DNA from: Bradyrhizobiaceae bacterium
GTDB lineage: Bacteria; Pseudomonadota; Alphaproteobacteria; Rhizobiales; Xanthobacteraceae
Assembly (NCBI GenBank): GCA_020544565.1
Contig: CP078014.1
Span: 1,122,574-1,186,573, forward strand
Length of the DNA: 64,000 nucleotides
Reading direction: 5' to 3'
Shown: positions 28,592 to 37,519 of the stretch, one piece after another
How positions within the stretch are numbered: the first letter of the stretch is position 1
Layout of the letters: the number at the start of each line of letters is the position of its first letter
Program-made: the position numbers and the translations under genes
Notes under the pieces: generated by a model
The model's database searches: none
What the model was told of the DNA's origin: nothing
What the model saw: only the letters and a program-made list of their open reading frames with translations

Positions 28592-29650
28592 TTATCGCGC
28601 CTGCGGCGGGTGACCCGCGCCCGCTTCCGCGAGCATGTTGAAAACCGAGAAAACCAGAGGTTTCCGCTCCAGATTGAAGCTTTCCGTATCGCGCGCGGCA
28701 CGGTTGATCTTTTCCCATACCTCGGCGAGCCGTGCAAGGCGCGGCAGGTTCGCGCCCACGTCCGGCGCATGCAGATGCCCGGTCAGCCAGCGATCGACGG
28801 TATCGACGAAGGTGCGCAAGCCGACGCGATCGTTGAGGCCCAGCGCATCGCCGAGCGCATGCAGCGCGCGCGGATCGACCTGCGGCAGCCGGTTGAGCAT
28901 GTCGAGCGTACGCTGGTGCAGGCCGAGCGCCTCGCCGCCCATCAGCGTCAGCGCGCGGGACACGCTGCCCTCCGCCATGGCGGCGGCGTCGCGCAGCGCC
29001 GCGTCGCGCGCCAATCCCGTGGCTTCGGCGGCGGCCGCGATCACGTCGTCGGTGTCGAGTGGCCGCAGCGGCAGCTTGCGGCAGCGCGACTGGATGGTGG
29101 CCATCACCCGCGCCGGCGTGTGGCTGACCAGCAGGAACAGCGCCCGCTCCGGCGGCTCCTCGATGATCTTCAGCAGCGCGTTGGCGGCGTTGGCGTTGAG
29201 CTCGTCGACGGTATCGACGACGCAGACGCGCCAGCCACCCACTGCCGCCGTCGAGCCGAAGAAACCGATGGTCTCGCGCGATTCGTCCACCGTGATGACG
29301 GTGCGCATCGTCCCCTTGTCGTTGACGCTGCGCTCCAGCGTCAACAGGCCGCCATGGCTGCCGCCCGCGACCTGTCGCGCCACCGGATCGTCCTCGCCGA
29401 CATGAAGGTCGGCGGCGCTTTGCACCGCGGCCACCGACGGATCGCCATGGGTGAGCACGAACCGCGCCATGCGATAGGCCAGCGTCGCCTTGCCGATACC
29501 CTGCGGCCCCCCGATCAGCCAGGCATGGGGAATGCGTCCGCTGCGATAGGCGGCGAGCAGCGTCTGCTCGGCGTCATGGTGGCCGAACAGCGCCGTGGTC
29601 TCGCGCGGCGCGCGGATCGTCAGGTCGGTATCGGTGGATCGCGCGCTCAT
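28592..29650 (-). CDS. holB: DNA polymerase III subunit delta', 352 aa
   Basis: A clamp-loader subunit of the replicative polymerase. N-terminal FGHHDAEQTLLAAYRSGRIPHAWLI, a P-loop-like GPQGIGKATLA at about 48-58, the sensor region NALLKIIEEPP and SHTPARVMATIQSRCRKLPLRPL are the delta' hallmarks. It overlaps tmk by 4 bp (ATGA), as commonly seen for tmk-holB pairs. Confidence 0.94.
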   Translation of the reverse strand: MSARSTDTDLTIRAPRETTALFGHHDAEQTLLAAYRSGRIPHAWLIGGPQGIGKATLAYRMARFVLTHGDPSVAAVQSAADLHVGEDDPVARQVAGGSHGGLLTLERSVNDKGTMRTVITVDESRETIGFFGSTAAVGGWRVCVVDTVDELNANAANALLKIIEEPPERALFLLVSHTPARVMATIQSRCRKLPLRPLDTDDVIAAAAEATGLARDAALRDAAAMAEGSVSRALTLMGGEALGLHQRTLDMLNRLPQVDPRALHALGDALGLNDRVGLRTFVDTVDRWLTGHLHAPDVGANLPRLARLAEVWEKINRAARDTESFNLERKPLVFSVFNMLAEAGAGHPPQAR

Positions 29651-30345
29651 GCCTTGGCACTTTCGCGGGGAGCGGCGACGGCAAACAGGTGGTCACGCAG
29701 CGCCGTCCAGATCCGCGCCGCGACCGTATCGGGATCGGCATCGGCGTCGATCACGACGCAGCGCTTAGGTTCGTCCCGGGCGACCTTCAGATAGGCCGCG
29801 CGCAGCTTTTCGTGGAAGCTCAGGGCCTCGCTCTCGAAGCGGTCGGCGGCCTCAGTCCCGCGACGGGCGGCGGCGCGCTTGAGGCCGACCGCCACCGGCA
29901 CGTCGAGAAGGAGGGTCAGGTCGGGCTTGAGGTCGCCGATGGTGACGCGCTCCATGGCGCGGATCAGCCTGGGATCGACCTTGCCGACCTCGCCCTGATA
30001 GACCCGCGTCGAATCCGTGAAGCGGTCGCACAGCACCCAGGTGCCCCGCGCCAGCGCCGGCGCGATGAGCTCGCTGACATGGTCGTCGCGGGCGGCGGCG
30101 AACAGCAGGGACTCGGTTTCCGGCCCGAGCATCCGCCCCATGCCCGACAGCACCACATGGCGGATGATCTCCGCCCCGGCCGAGCCGCCCGGCTCGCGGG
30201 TGACGATGGCCGGCAGCCGCGCCGCGTTGAGGCGGTCCGCCAGCCGCTTGATCTGGGTCGATTTGCCCGATCCCTCGCCGCCTTCGAACGTGATGAAGCG
30301 GCCACGGGAGGCGGTCGGCACGGCGGTGGGCTGCGTCATGGTCAC
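29647..30345 (-). CDS. tmk: Thymidylate kinase, 232 aa
   Basis: Converts dTMP to dTDP with ATP. P-loop EGGEGSGKST, the DR-motif LCDRFTDST and the lid region RRGTEAADRFE are present. It overlaps the dac stop through a GTGA at 30342-30345; an ATG two codons later (30339) is the alternative start. Same operon as dac and holB. Confidence 0.95.
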   Translation of the reverse strand: MTMTQPTAVPTASRGRFITFEGGEGSGKSTQIKRLADRLNAARLPAIVTREPGGSAGAEIIRHVVLSGMGRMLGPETESLLFAAARDDHVSELIAPALARGTWVLCDRFTDSTRVYQGEVGKVDPRLIRAMERVTIGDLKPDLTLLLDVPVAVGLKRAAARRGTEAADRFESEALSFHEKLRAAYLKVARDEPKRCVVIDADADPDTVAARIWTALRDHLFAVAAPRESAKA

Positions 30346-31592
30346 AGTTTCTCGACGCCGGCGCGGAACAGGCCGATCATGAGCTCGCTCGCGCCATCAA
30401 CCGCGCGCCGGGTCATCGTTCCGGTGGGGATGGCTTCGGCGGCGTAGAGCGGCGTTTCCAGCGCGATGTTGCCGCCGCGCCAGACCTTGAGCAGCCCGAC
30501 CTTCTGGCCGGCCGCGACCGGCGCGCGCACCGGCCCGGTGTAGACGATACGCGCCAGCAACTTGTCGTTGCCGTTCCGCTGCACCATCACCTTGACCGGC
30601 TCCGGGCTTGTGAGCTTCACCGAGCGGCTCTCGCCGCCGAACACCCGCGCATAGCCGATGGTCTGGTTCTCCGCGAACAATGTGCGCGCCTCGAAATTAC
30701 GGAAGCCCCATTCGAGCAGCTTCTTGGCCTCCTGCGCGCGCTCGTCGGCGGCTTCCACGCCGTTGACCACGACGATGAGGCGCAGCCCATTCTGCACCGC
30801 CGAGCCGACGAGGCCGTAGCCGCCTTCCTTGGTAAAACCGGTTTTGAGGCCGTCCGCGCCCTCCAGCATCGTCAGCAGCGGATTGCGGTTGAACTGCCGG
30901 ATCTTGTTCCAGGTGAATTCGCGCTCGCCGAACAGCTTGTAGAATTCCGGATAGGTCAGGATGATGTGGCGCGCCAGCATGGCGAGCTCGCGGACCGTCA
31001 TCCTGTTGCCGGGATCGGGCAAGCCGTTGGAATTGGCGAAGGTCGATCTCACCAGTCCCAGTTCGCGGGCGCGCTTGGTCATGCGCTCGGCGAAAGCGGC
31101 TTCGGTGGTGGACAATCCCTCGGCCAGCGCGATGCAGGAATCGTTGCCGCTCTGGATCACCGCGCCGTGGAGCAGGTTGTCGATGCTGACGCGGCTGTGG
31201 ATGGCGGCGAACATGGTGGAACCGCCGGACGGCGCGCCGCCCTTGCGCCAGGCATGTTCGCTGATCTTGAATTCGTCGGTCAGCTTGATCTCGCCCCTGG
31301 TGAGGGCGTCGAACACCACCTCCACCGTCATCAGCTTCATCATGCTGGAGGGCGCGCGCAGTTCGTCCGCGTTCTTCTCGAACAGGATGCTCCCGGTCCG
31401 GGCCTCGATCAGGATCGCGGTCGGGGCGTCGGTGTCGTAGCCGTCGTCCTTTTTCGCGCCCTGCACGCTGTTGTTGGCGGCCTGCGCAATGCCGCCGAGG
31501 GCCACCGCCGCCACCACGGCTACCGCGGCCAGACGGCGGAGCCAGCCCGGCGGGTTTGTGCGAATCCGGAAATGGGGTTGAATGGCGGCCAT
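30342..31592 (-). CDS. D-alanyl-D-alanine carboxypeptidase (penicillin-binding protein 5/6 family), 416 aa
   Basis: Periplasmic peptidoglycan-trimming enzyme. A signal peptide (about 17-38, ending AQAAN) is followed by the three S11 motifs: S83-M-M-K86, S-G-N in IQSGNDSC, and K-T-G in GLKTGFTKEGG. A C-terminal beta-domain follows. First gene of the dac-tmk-holB-metG-tatD-MBL operon, with a 4-bp overlap to tmk. Confidence 0.94.
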   Translation of the reverse strand: MAAIQPHFRIRTNPPGWLRRLAAVAVVAAVALGGIAQAANNSVQGAKKDDGYDTDAPTAILIEARTGSILFEKNADELRAPSSMMKLMTVEVVFDALTRGEIKLTDEFKISEHAWRKGGAPSGGSTMFAAIHSRVSIDNLLHGAVIQSGNDSCIALAEGLSTTEAAFAERMTKRARELGLVRSTFANSNGLPDPGNRMTVRELAMLARHIILTYPEFYKLFGEREFTWNKIRQFNRNPLLTMLEGADGLKTGFTKEGGYGLVGSAVQNGLRLIVVVNGVEAADERAQEAKKLLEWGFRNFEARTLFAENQTIGYARVFGGESRSVKLTSPEPVKVMVQRNGNDKLLARIVYTGPVRAPVAAGQKVGLLKVWRGGNIALETPLYAAEAIPTGTMTRRAVDGASELMIGLFRAGVEKL

Positions 31593-31686
31593 GCGTCGTT
31601 CCCTGGGGATGGCCTTGTAACAGGCGGCATACTACCAAACAACGTCACGCCCGGATATCCACCCTGCCGAAAAGAGGCCACAACCG

Positions 31687-32628
31687 ATGTCGTCCCGGAT
31701 GATCGCCGCCAACGGCATCGAGATGTTCATCACCGAACAGGGCGCGGGGCCGCTGGTGCTCTTGTGCCACGGCTGGCCCGAACTGTCGGATTCGTGGCGG
31801 CACCAGATCCCGGCCATCGCCGCCGCCGGCTTCCGCGTGGTGGCCCCCGACATGCGCGGCTACGGCCGCACCTCCGCGCCGGACGATATCGACGCCTATT
31901 CGATCTTCGATCTGGTCGGCGACATGGTGGCGCTGGTGGCGGCGCTGGGGGAGACCCGGGCGATCATCATCGGCCACGACTGGGGCGCGCCGGTGGCGTG
32001 GCATGCCGCGCTGTTCCGGCCGGATCTCTTTACCGCGGTGGGCGGGCTCAGCGTGCCGCCGCCATGGCGCGGCCAAGAACGGCCGCTCGACGCGCTGGCC
32101 AACAGCGGTATTTCCGATTTCTACTGGCAGTATTTCCAGACCCCGGGGGTGGCGGAGGCCGAATTCGAGCGCGACGTCGATTTCACCATGCGCGCGATCA
32201 CCTTCGGCGGGGTGTCGTCGCTGTTCGTCAAAGGCGAGCACGGCTTTCTCGGTGACCCGGCGAAGGCCCGCCCCCGCCCCGACTGGGTCAGCGAGGACGG
32301 CCTTGCCCGCGTGGTCGAAATCTACCGCCGGACCGGGTTCCGCGGCGGCCTGAACTGGTATCGCAACATCGACCGCAACTGGGACCTGACCGCGCCGTGG
32401 CACGGCGCGCAAATCCGTCAGCCGGCGATCTTCATCGCCGGCGCGAAGGATGCGGTGGTCACCGGCATCCTCGGCGGCAAGCGGGTGACGGAGATGGAAC
32501 GGGTGCTGCCGGACCTGAGGCGGAAGCTCATCATCGAGGGCGCGGGACACTGGATCCAGCAGGAACGGCCCGACGAGGTGAACGCCGCGCTGATCGCATT
32601 TCTCAACGAGGTTCGGGAAGCGGGATGA
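31687..32628 (+). CDS. Alpha/beta-hydrolase, epoxide hydrolase type, 313 aa
   Basis: Soluble hydrolase. The oxyanion motif HGWP (H28), the Asp nucleophile D98 in GHDWGAPV and the C-terminal catalytic His in GAGHWIQQERP are those of the epoxide hydrolase branch, where an ester intermediate forms on the Asp. The substrate is unknown. AGAGG lies about 8 nt before the ATG. It is divergent from dac, and a hairpin at its stop codon may end the transcript. Confidence 0.88.
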   Translation: MSSRMIAANGIEMFITEQGAGPLVLLCHGWPELSDSWRHQIPAIAAAGFRVVAPDMRGYGRTSAPDDIDAYSIFDLVGDMVALVAALGETRAIIIGHDWGAPVAWHAALFRPDLFTAVGGLSVPPPWRGQERPLDALANSGISDFYWQYFQTPGVAEAEFERDVDFTMRAITFGGVSSLFVKGEHGFLGDPAKARPRPDWVSEDGLARVVEIYRRTGFRGGLNWYRNIDRNWDLTAPWHGAQIRQPAIFIAGAKDAVVTGILGGKRVTEMERVLPDLRRKLIIEGAGHWIQQERPDEVNAALIAFLNEVREAG

Positions 32629-32650
32629 GGCGTCCGGTTGCCGACGCCTC
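32627..32650 (+). terminator. Possible terminator hairpin of the hydrolase gene
   Basis: An 8-bp perfect stem (GAGGCGTC at 32627-32634 with GACGCCTC at 32643-32650) overlaps the stop codon and is followed by CCCGTTTC, which is only weakly U-rich. Confidence 0.4.
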
Positions 32651-32686
32651 CCCGTTTCAAATCCCTCTCCCGTTTCAAATCCCTCT
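32651..32686. repeat. 18-bp tandem direct repeat, two copies
   Basis: Two perfect head-to-tail copies of CCCGTTTCAAATCCCTCT (32651-32668 and 32669-32686) lie 80 bp before the AraC-type regulator. AraC-family proteins often bind tandem direct repeats, but simple slippage duplication is equally possible. Confidence 0.75.
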
Positions 32687-32766
32687 AAAGTGGCGGACAC
32701 ACGGTTGAGGCGTCGGGGCGGTATCTTCATATTGGTGGACCCAACCACCCCCGACCGACAGGCCCG

Positions 32767-33690
32767 ATGCCGCATATCTACGACCGTTTCATCGATCAAT
32801 ACGCCATTGTCGATCGCGACAATCGGCCGGTCGCAGATACGTTTTCCGATCGGATGGTGTGGCTGGAGTTTCCCGGCTGCGCGCTTCATCCGGGAGAACT
32901 GCAGTTGCCCATGGACTTGCGCACCCGCGGGATCATGAAGCCCGGCTTCTATATGACCGTGGTCCTTCAGGGGACCGGCGAGAGCAGCGCGCGCGACGGC
33001 CCGGAAAAGATTCGCTACGCCGAGAACCGATTGCTGGGCATGGCGGTCCGCGCGCCGACCCCTTGCCTTGGCGAGGCTCCGCGCGGCCCGATCAAGGCTG
33101 TGGGAGCCGCCTTCCCCTTGTCCTCGATCGAGCAATTGGGTCTGGCGCAGGATTTCCACGACCTGTTCAAGGCGACGGACCGGCCCCTGTTCCCGTTTTC
33201 GGTTCAGGCGCCGCCGCGCATTCAGGCCATCGCGGCTGAAATCATCTCGCCGTCGCTCAACGGGCCCGGGGCGACGCTGCTCATGAGCGCGCAGGCGACC
33301 GAGCTGCTGGTGCGGGCTTTGTTCGCATTGCGCCACGATGTCGAACTGCACAATCCGGCCGACAACAAACGGGCGCGCCTGCAGGCGGCAAAGAACCTGA
33401 TGGACGCCGATCTGCGCCATCCCTGGACCATCGCGGAACTGGCGCGGCGGGCGGGCACCAGCCACCGCTCGTTCAACCTCCGGTTCCGGGCCGCCTATGG
33501 CGTCAGCGCCATCGACTATCTCAGGACCCGGCGGCTCGAGATCGCGCGCGAGGCGCTCGTGCATCAGAACATGACCGTCACCGAGGCTGCCGATCTTGTC
33601 GGCTACGCCAGCCCCGCCAACTTCGCGACCGCGTTCCGCAAGCATTTCGGCTCCGCACCGAGTCTGTGCCGGACCCCACTGTCGTCCTGA
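32767..33690 (+). CDS. AraC-family transcriptional regulator, 307 aa
   Basis: The N-terminal 190 residues are a sensor domain without recognisable ligand motif. The last 100 form the double helix-turn-helix of the AraC family (WTIAELARRAGTSHRSFNLRFRAAYG and VTEAADLVGYASPANFATAFRKHFG). Its overall style and its place 165 bp before a TonB-dependent siderophore receptor suggest a PchR-type activator that responds to the incoming siderophore; this role is inferred from context. Confidence 0.88.
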   Translation: MPHIYDRFIDQYAIVDRDNRPVADTFSDRMVWLEFPGCALHPGELQLPMDLRTRGIMKPGFYMTVVLQGTGESSARDGPEKIRYAENRLLGMAVRAPTPCLGEAPRGPIKAVGAAFPLSSIEQLGLAQDFHDLFKATDRPLFPFSVQAPPRIQAIAAEIISPSLNGPGATLLMSAQATELLVRALFALRHDVELHNPADNKRARLQAAKNLMDADLRHPWTIAELARRAGTSHRSFNLRFRAAYGVSAIDYLRTRRLEIAREALVHQNMTVTEAADLVGYASPANFATAFRKHFGSAPSLCRTPLSS

Positions 33691-33855
33691 ACCCCGACGA
33701 ACTGCGTCCGAAATGACGCACCGGTTCGCCATCGCAGCCACCTTTGAAAGCATCAACGCACGATCAAAGGATTTCTGCGCGTCCACAAAGGCGGCGGCTG
33801 ATCAAATCTGCTTTCTCCCACCAGGGCTGAAACAGCGACTGATGGGGATTCTGCC

Positions 33856-36159
33856 ATGCGGCGACGGAGTTTAACGGCAATCTTGCGCACGCCGGTGAAG
33901 GGAATGCTGGGAGCCGCCGTGATTGGCGGCCTGCATCTTGCGCCTGCGCTTGCGCAAAGCCCCGAACCGCCGGCGGACAGGCAGGCCGCGACATCGCTCC
34001 CCGAAGTCCGGGTCGCGGGACAGCGCGCGCGGCCGCGACGCCCGGCCAATACCGCCCCCACACCCCGGCAGGTTCAGGTCCAGCCCGCGCCGGCGGAGGC
34101 CCGGGAAACGGCGCGGGGACCGGTGAACGGCGTTCTCGCCCATCAGAGCGCCACCGCGACCAAGACCGACACGCCGATCCTCGAGACCCCGCAATCCATC
34201 TCGGTCGTGACCCGCGACCAGATCCAGGCGCAGGGCGCGCAGACCCTCTCTGAATCGCTGCGCTATACGCCGGGCCTCTCGCTCGAAGCCTTCAACGCCA
34301 ATGCCTTCTTCGATTCCGTCAAGATTCGCGGCTTCGATGCGCCGCGCTATCTGGACGGCCTGCGCATTCCGGCCGACACCGTGCTGTTCGCGGTGCCGCG
34401 CATCGAAACCTATGGCCTCGAGCGCATCGAGGTTCTCAAAGGTCCCTCCTCCGGGCTTTACGGACAGTCCGATCCCGGCGGCCTGCTGAACATGGTCAGC
34501 AAGCGGCCGACGGCGACGCCGCATTATGAGGTCGAAGGTACGTTCGGCTCGTTCGACCGCATTCAGGGCGCGTTCGATATCGGCGGTCCGGTCGACAAGA
34601 ACGGCGAGTTTCTCTACCGCCTCGTCGGCCTCGCGCGGAAGAGCGACACCCAGATCGATTACGTGCAGGACAACAAGCTGTTCATCGCGCCGAGCCTGAC
34701 CTGGCGGCCGTCGATGGACACCAGTTTCACGGTCCTCGCGCACTACCAGAAGATCGACAACAAGGGTTATCAGCAATACGTGCCCGGCGAGGCGACGCTG
34801 CTGCCCAATCCCTACGGCCGGATTCCGTACAGCCGTTATCTCGGCGAGCCCGCGCACGACCGCTACAAGCTCGAACAAGGCGCCATCGGCTACGAATTCG
34901 AGCATCGCTTCGACAACAATCTGCAGGTGCGCCAGAACCTTCGTTACATGGACGTGACGATGGACATGCAGGCGTTTCGCGGCGACTATTTTCTCAATAA
35001 CAGATACTTCCTGCGGACGCCGATCTACACCAAGGCAACGGCCAGTAATCTTGCCGTCGACAATCAGGCCCAGATCGACTTCAGAACCGGCCTCCTGACC
35101 CACAAGGTTCTTGTCGGCTTCGATTACCAGAATTCGCGCAGTTCAAACGACAGCCGACTTGCCGGCGATGCCAGCAACTATTTTCCGATCGACGTGTTCA
35201 ATCCGGTCTACGGCACCTTTGTCGTGCCGCCGGCCAGCGCGCTGTTCCCCTACATCAACATGAATACCAAGCTGGAGCAGGCCGGGCTCTACGCGCAGGA
35301 CCAGATCAAGTTCGACCACTGGACGCTGTCGCTGACCGGGCGGCAGGACTGGGCCTCATCGGAGATGACCAGCGTAGCGTTCTTCCCGTTGCCCGGCCGG
35401 TATCAGCGCTCCGACAACGCCGCGACCGGGCGCGTCGGCCTCAACTATCTGTTCGACTTCGGCCTGTCGCCTTATGCCAATTACTCGACATCGTTCGTGC
35501 CGAATCCCGGCGCGGACATCTACGGCAACACCTTCAAGCCGACCACCGGCGAAGGCAAGGAAATCGGCATCAAGTTCATGCCCACGGGCACCAACCTGAT
35601 GTTCACCGCTGCGCTGTTCGAGATCGTCCAGCAGAATGTCCTGACCGGGGATCCCAACACGCAAGGCATGACCTATGTGCAGACCGACGCGGCGCGCGTT
35701 CGCGGCTACGAATTCGAACTGCGCGGCAACGTCACGCGCGAATTCGAGATCGTGGCCGGCTACAGCCACCTCGATCCGGTCGTGACCAAGAGCCTGGCGG
35801 GGAACGTCGGCAAATACCTGCCGAACGTCAATCGCGAACAGGCGTCGCTGTGGGGCAAATACACTTGGCACGATGGCGCGCTGGCGGGCCTCGGTCTCGG
35901 CGCCGGCGTGCGCTATGTCGGCGAGAACTACGGCGACTTCGCCAACACCATCTACATCCCGTCCTACACGCTGTTCGATGCGTCGGTGAGCTACGATCTT
36001 GCGTATGCGCGGCCTGATCTCAAGGGCTGGAAGGCCCAGATCAACGCCACCAACCTCGGCAACAAGTACTATGTGACGTCCTGTCAGGGCGGCCTGAACT
36101 ATTGCGGCCTCGGCACGGCGCGCACCGTTCTCGGCACCCTGAAATACAGCTGGAACTAG
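33856..36159 (+). CDS. TonB-dependent siderophore receptor, 767 aa
   Basis: Outer-membrane barrel importing a ferric siderophore. A signal peptide (about 1-33, APALAQS) precedes a Pro/Arg-rich stretch and the plug domain (TPQSISVVTRDQI, LRYTPGLS, IRGFDAPRYLDGLRIP, RIEVLKGPSSGLYGQSDPGG), all typical of the FhuA/FpvA group. The 22-stranded barrel ends in the aromatic-terminated YSWN. No N-terminal signalling domain is visible, so it is not a FecA-type transducer. It is followed 2 bp later by the PepSY gene, giving an iron-uptake operon. Ligand unknown. Confidence 0.94.
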   Translation: MRRRSLTAILRTPVKGMLGAAVIGGLHLAPALAQSPEPPADRQAATSLPEVRVAGQRARPRRPANTAPTPRQVQVQPAPAEARETARGPVNGVLAHQSATATKTDTPILETPQSISVVTRDQIQAQGAQTLSESLRYTPGLSLEAFNANAFFDSVKIRGFDAPRYLDGLRIPADTVLFAVPRIETYGLERIEVLKGPSSGLYGQSDPGGLLNMVSKRPTATPHYEVEGTFGSFDRIQGAFDIGGPVDKNGEFLYRLVGLARKSDTQIDYVQDNKLFIAPSLTWRPSMDTSFTVLAHYQKIDNKGYQQYVPGEATLLPNPYGRIPYSRYLGEPAHDRYKLEQGAIGYEFEHRFDNNLQVRQNLRYMDVTMDMQAFRGDYFLNNRYFLRTPIYTKATASNLAVDNQAQIDFRTGLLTHKVLVGFDYQNSRSSNDSRLAGDASNYFPIDVFNPVYGTFVVPPASALFPYINMNTKLEQAGLYAQDQIKFDHWTLSLTGRQDWASSEMTSVAFFPLPGRYQRSDNAATGRVGLNYLFDFGLSPYANYSTSFVPNPGADIYGNTFKPTTGEGKEIGIKFMPTGTNLMFTAALFEIVQQNVLTGDPNTQGMTYVQTDAARVRGYEFELRGNVTREFEIVAGYSHLDPVVTKSLAGNVGKYLPNVNREQASLWGKYTWHDGALAGLGLGAGVRYVGENYGDFANTIYIPSYTLFDASVSYDLAYARPDLKGWKAQINATNLGNKYYVTSCQGGLNYCGLGTARTVLGTLKYSWN

Positions 36160-36161
36160 GA

Positions 36162-37328
36162 ATGGCGGGAGGAAGCAAGTCACTGCGGAGATGGGGCTGG
36201 GTCCACAAATGGTCCAGCATCGTCTGCACCGTGTTCATGCTGATGCTGTGCATCACCGGCCTGCCGCTGATCTTCCATCACGAGATCGACGATCTCCTGC
36301 ATGAAGGCGTGCAGGCCGAAAAAGTGCCGGTCGGCACGCCGGCGGCCGATCTCGATCTCGTGGTCCGCAACGGCCTGTCGCGCGATCCCGGCTATGTCCC
36401 TCATTTCCTGATCTGGGACCCCGATGATGCCAACGCGATGATGGTGAGCATCGGCAAATCCATCACCGACAATCCGGCGGACAACCGGCTCATCCGCGTC
36501 GATGCCCACACCGGCGCCTATCTCGATGCGCCGGACCTTTCCGGGCGCTTCACCTCGATCATGCTCAAGCTGCACACCGACATGTTCGCCGGCCTGCCCG
36601 GCAAGCTGTTTCTCGGCCTGATGGGCATTCTGTTCTGCGTCGCGATCGTCTCGGGGATCGTCGTCTATGCCCCGGCCATGCGCAAGCTGCCGTTCGGCGC
36701 CTATCGCCGCGACCGGCCGCGCGTGGTGCGCTGGCTCGACGTCCACAACCTGACCGGCATCGTGCTGGTGATGTGGATGCTGGTGGTCGGCTTCACCGGC
36801 GTCATCAACACCTGGGCCGAACTCGTTATCAAGATCTGGCAGTTCGGCCAGCTCGCTGAGATGACGGCGCAATACAAGGACCGGCCGCTGGTGGCCAATC
36901 CGACATCGATCGACGCGGCCGTGAAGGTCGCGATCAAGGCCGAGCCGGACATGACGCCCGCCTTCGTCGCCTTTCCCGGCTCGATCTTCAGCAGCAAGAG
37001 CCACTATGCGGTGTTCATGCGCGGCAACGCCCCGCTGACGGCGAAGCTGCTCAAGCCGGCGCTGGTCGACGCGGAGACCGGCGCGCTGACCGACAGCCGC
37101 CACCTGCCATGGTATGTGGCGACGCTGCTGCTGTCGCAACCGCTGCATTTCGGCGATTATGGCGGCATGCCGCTGAAGATCATCTGGGCGATCCTCGACA
37201 TCATCACCATCGTCATCCTAATCACCGGGCTTTATCTGTGGCTGCGGCGCAGGAAATCCGGATTGAGCGTCGAACGGGTCGTCGTCGATGCGTCCGCCGC
37301 CGACCACCATCCGGTTCACACGCCATGA
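36162..37328 (+). CDS. PepSY-associated membrane protein, 388 aa
   Basis: An inner-membrane protein with four or so helices: about 14-34, 145-165, 190-215 and 345-370, the last before a basic WLRRRKSG. It has PepSY-type periplasmic domains between them. Such proteins near TonB receptors are candidate ferric-siderophore reductases. The start is the ATG 2 bp after the receptor stop (MAGGSKSLRRWGWVHKW). Its stop overlaps the next small gene by 4 bp (ATGA). Confidence 0.88.
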   Translation: MAGGSKSLRRWGWVHKWSSIVCTVFMLMLCITGLPLIFHHEIDDLLHEGVQAEKVPVGTPAADLDLVVRNGLSRDPGYVPHFLIWDPDDANAMMVSIGKSITDNPADNRLIRVDAHTGAYLDAPDLSGRFTSIMLKLHTDMFAGLPGKLFLGLMGILFCVAIVSGIVVYAPAMRKLPFGAYRRDRPRVVRWLDVHNLTGIVLVMWMLVVGFTGVINTWAELVIKIWQFGQLAEMTAQYKDRPLVANPTSIDAAVKVAIKAEPDMTPAFVAFPGSIFSSKSHYAVFMRGNAPLTAKLLKPALVDAETGALTDSRHLPWYVATLLLSQPLHFGDYGGMPLKIIWAILDIITIVILITGLYLWLRRRKSGLSVERVVVDASAADHHPVHTP

Positions 37329-37519
37329 AGCCGATGCCGATTCAGCGCCGCCAGACCAACGGCCGGATTTTCGCGATGCCGTTATTGATCGGCGTGCTGA
37401 GCCTGATCGGCCTCGTCGCCGCGCTGGTCGGCGACGGCCTGTGGAATGCGCTGTCGTGGATCGCGCTGGCGATCCCGATCGCGCTGTGCGGATATTTTCT
37501 GCTGAGACGGCGTCAGTAA
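37325..37519 (+). CDS. Small two-helix membrane protein, 64 aa
   Basis: The ATG overlaps the PepSY stop (ATGA), so it is the last gene of the iron operon. The protein has a basic head (MKPMPIQRRQTNGR), two hydrophobic segments at about 16-36 and 42-60, and ends in LLRRRQ. Small proteins of this shape are often found after PepSY siderophore genes, but no function is known to me. Its 3' end overlaps the convergent rlpA gene by 7 bp. Confidence 0.8.
   Translation: MKPMPIQRRQTNGRIFAMPLLIGVLSLIGLVAALVGDGLWNALSWIALAIPIALCGYFLLRRRQ

Noticed and set aside
26562..28613. 683-codon plus-strand frame opposite metG
   Set aside because: Antisense shadow, including a Gly/Arg/Phe-rich part that is just the complement of the Lys/Ala tail.
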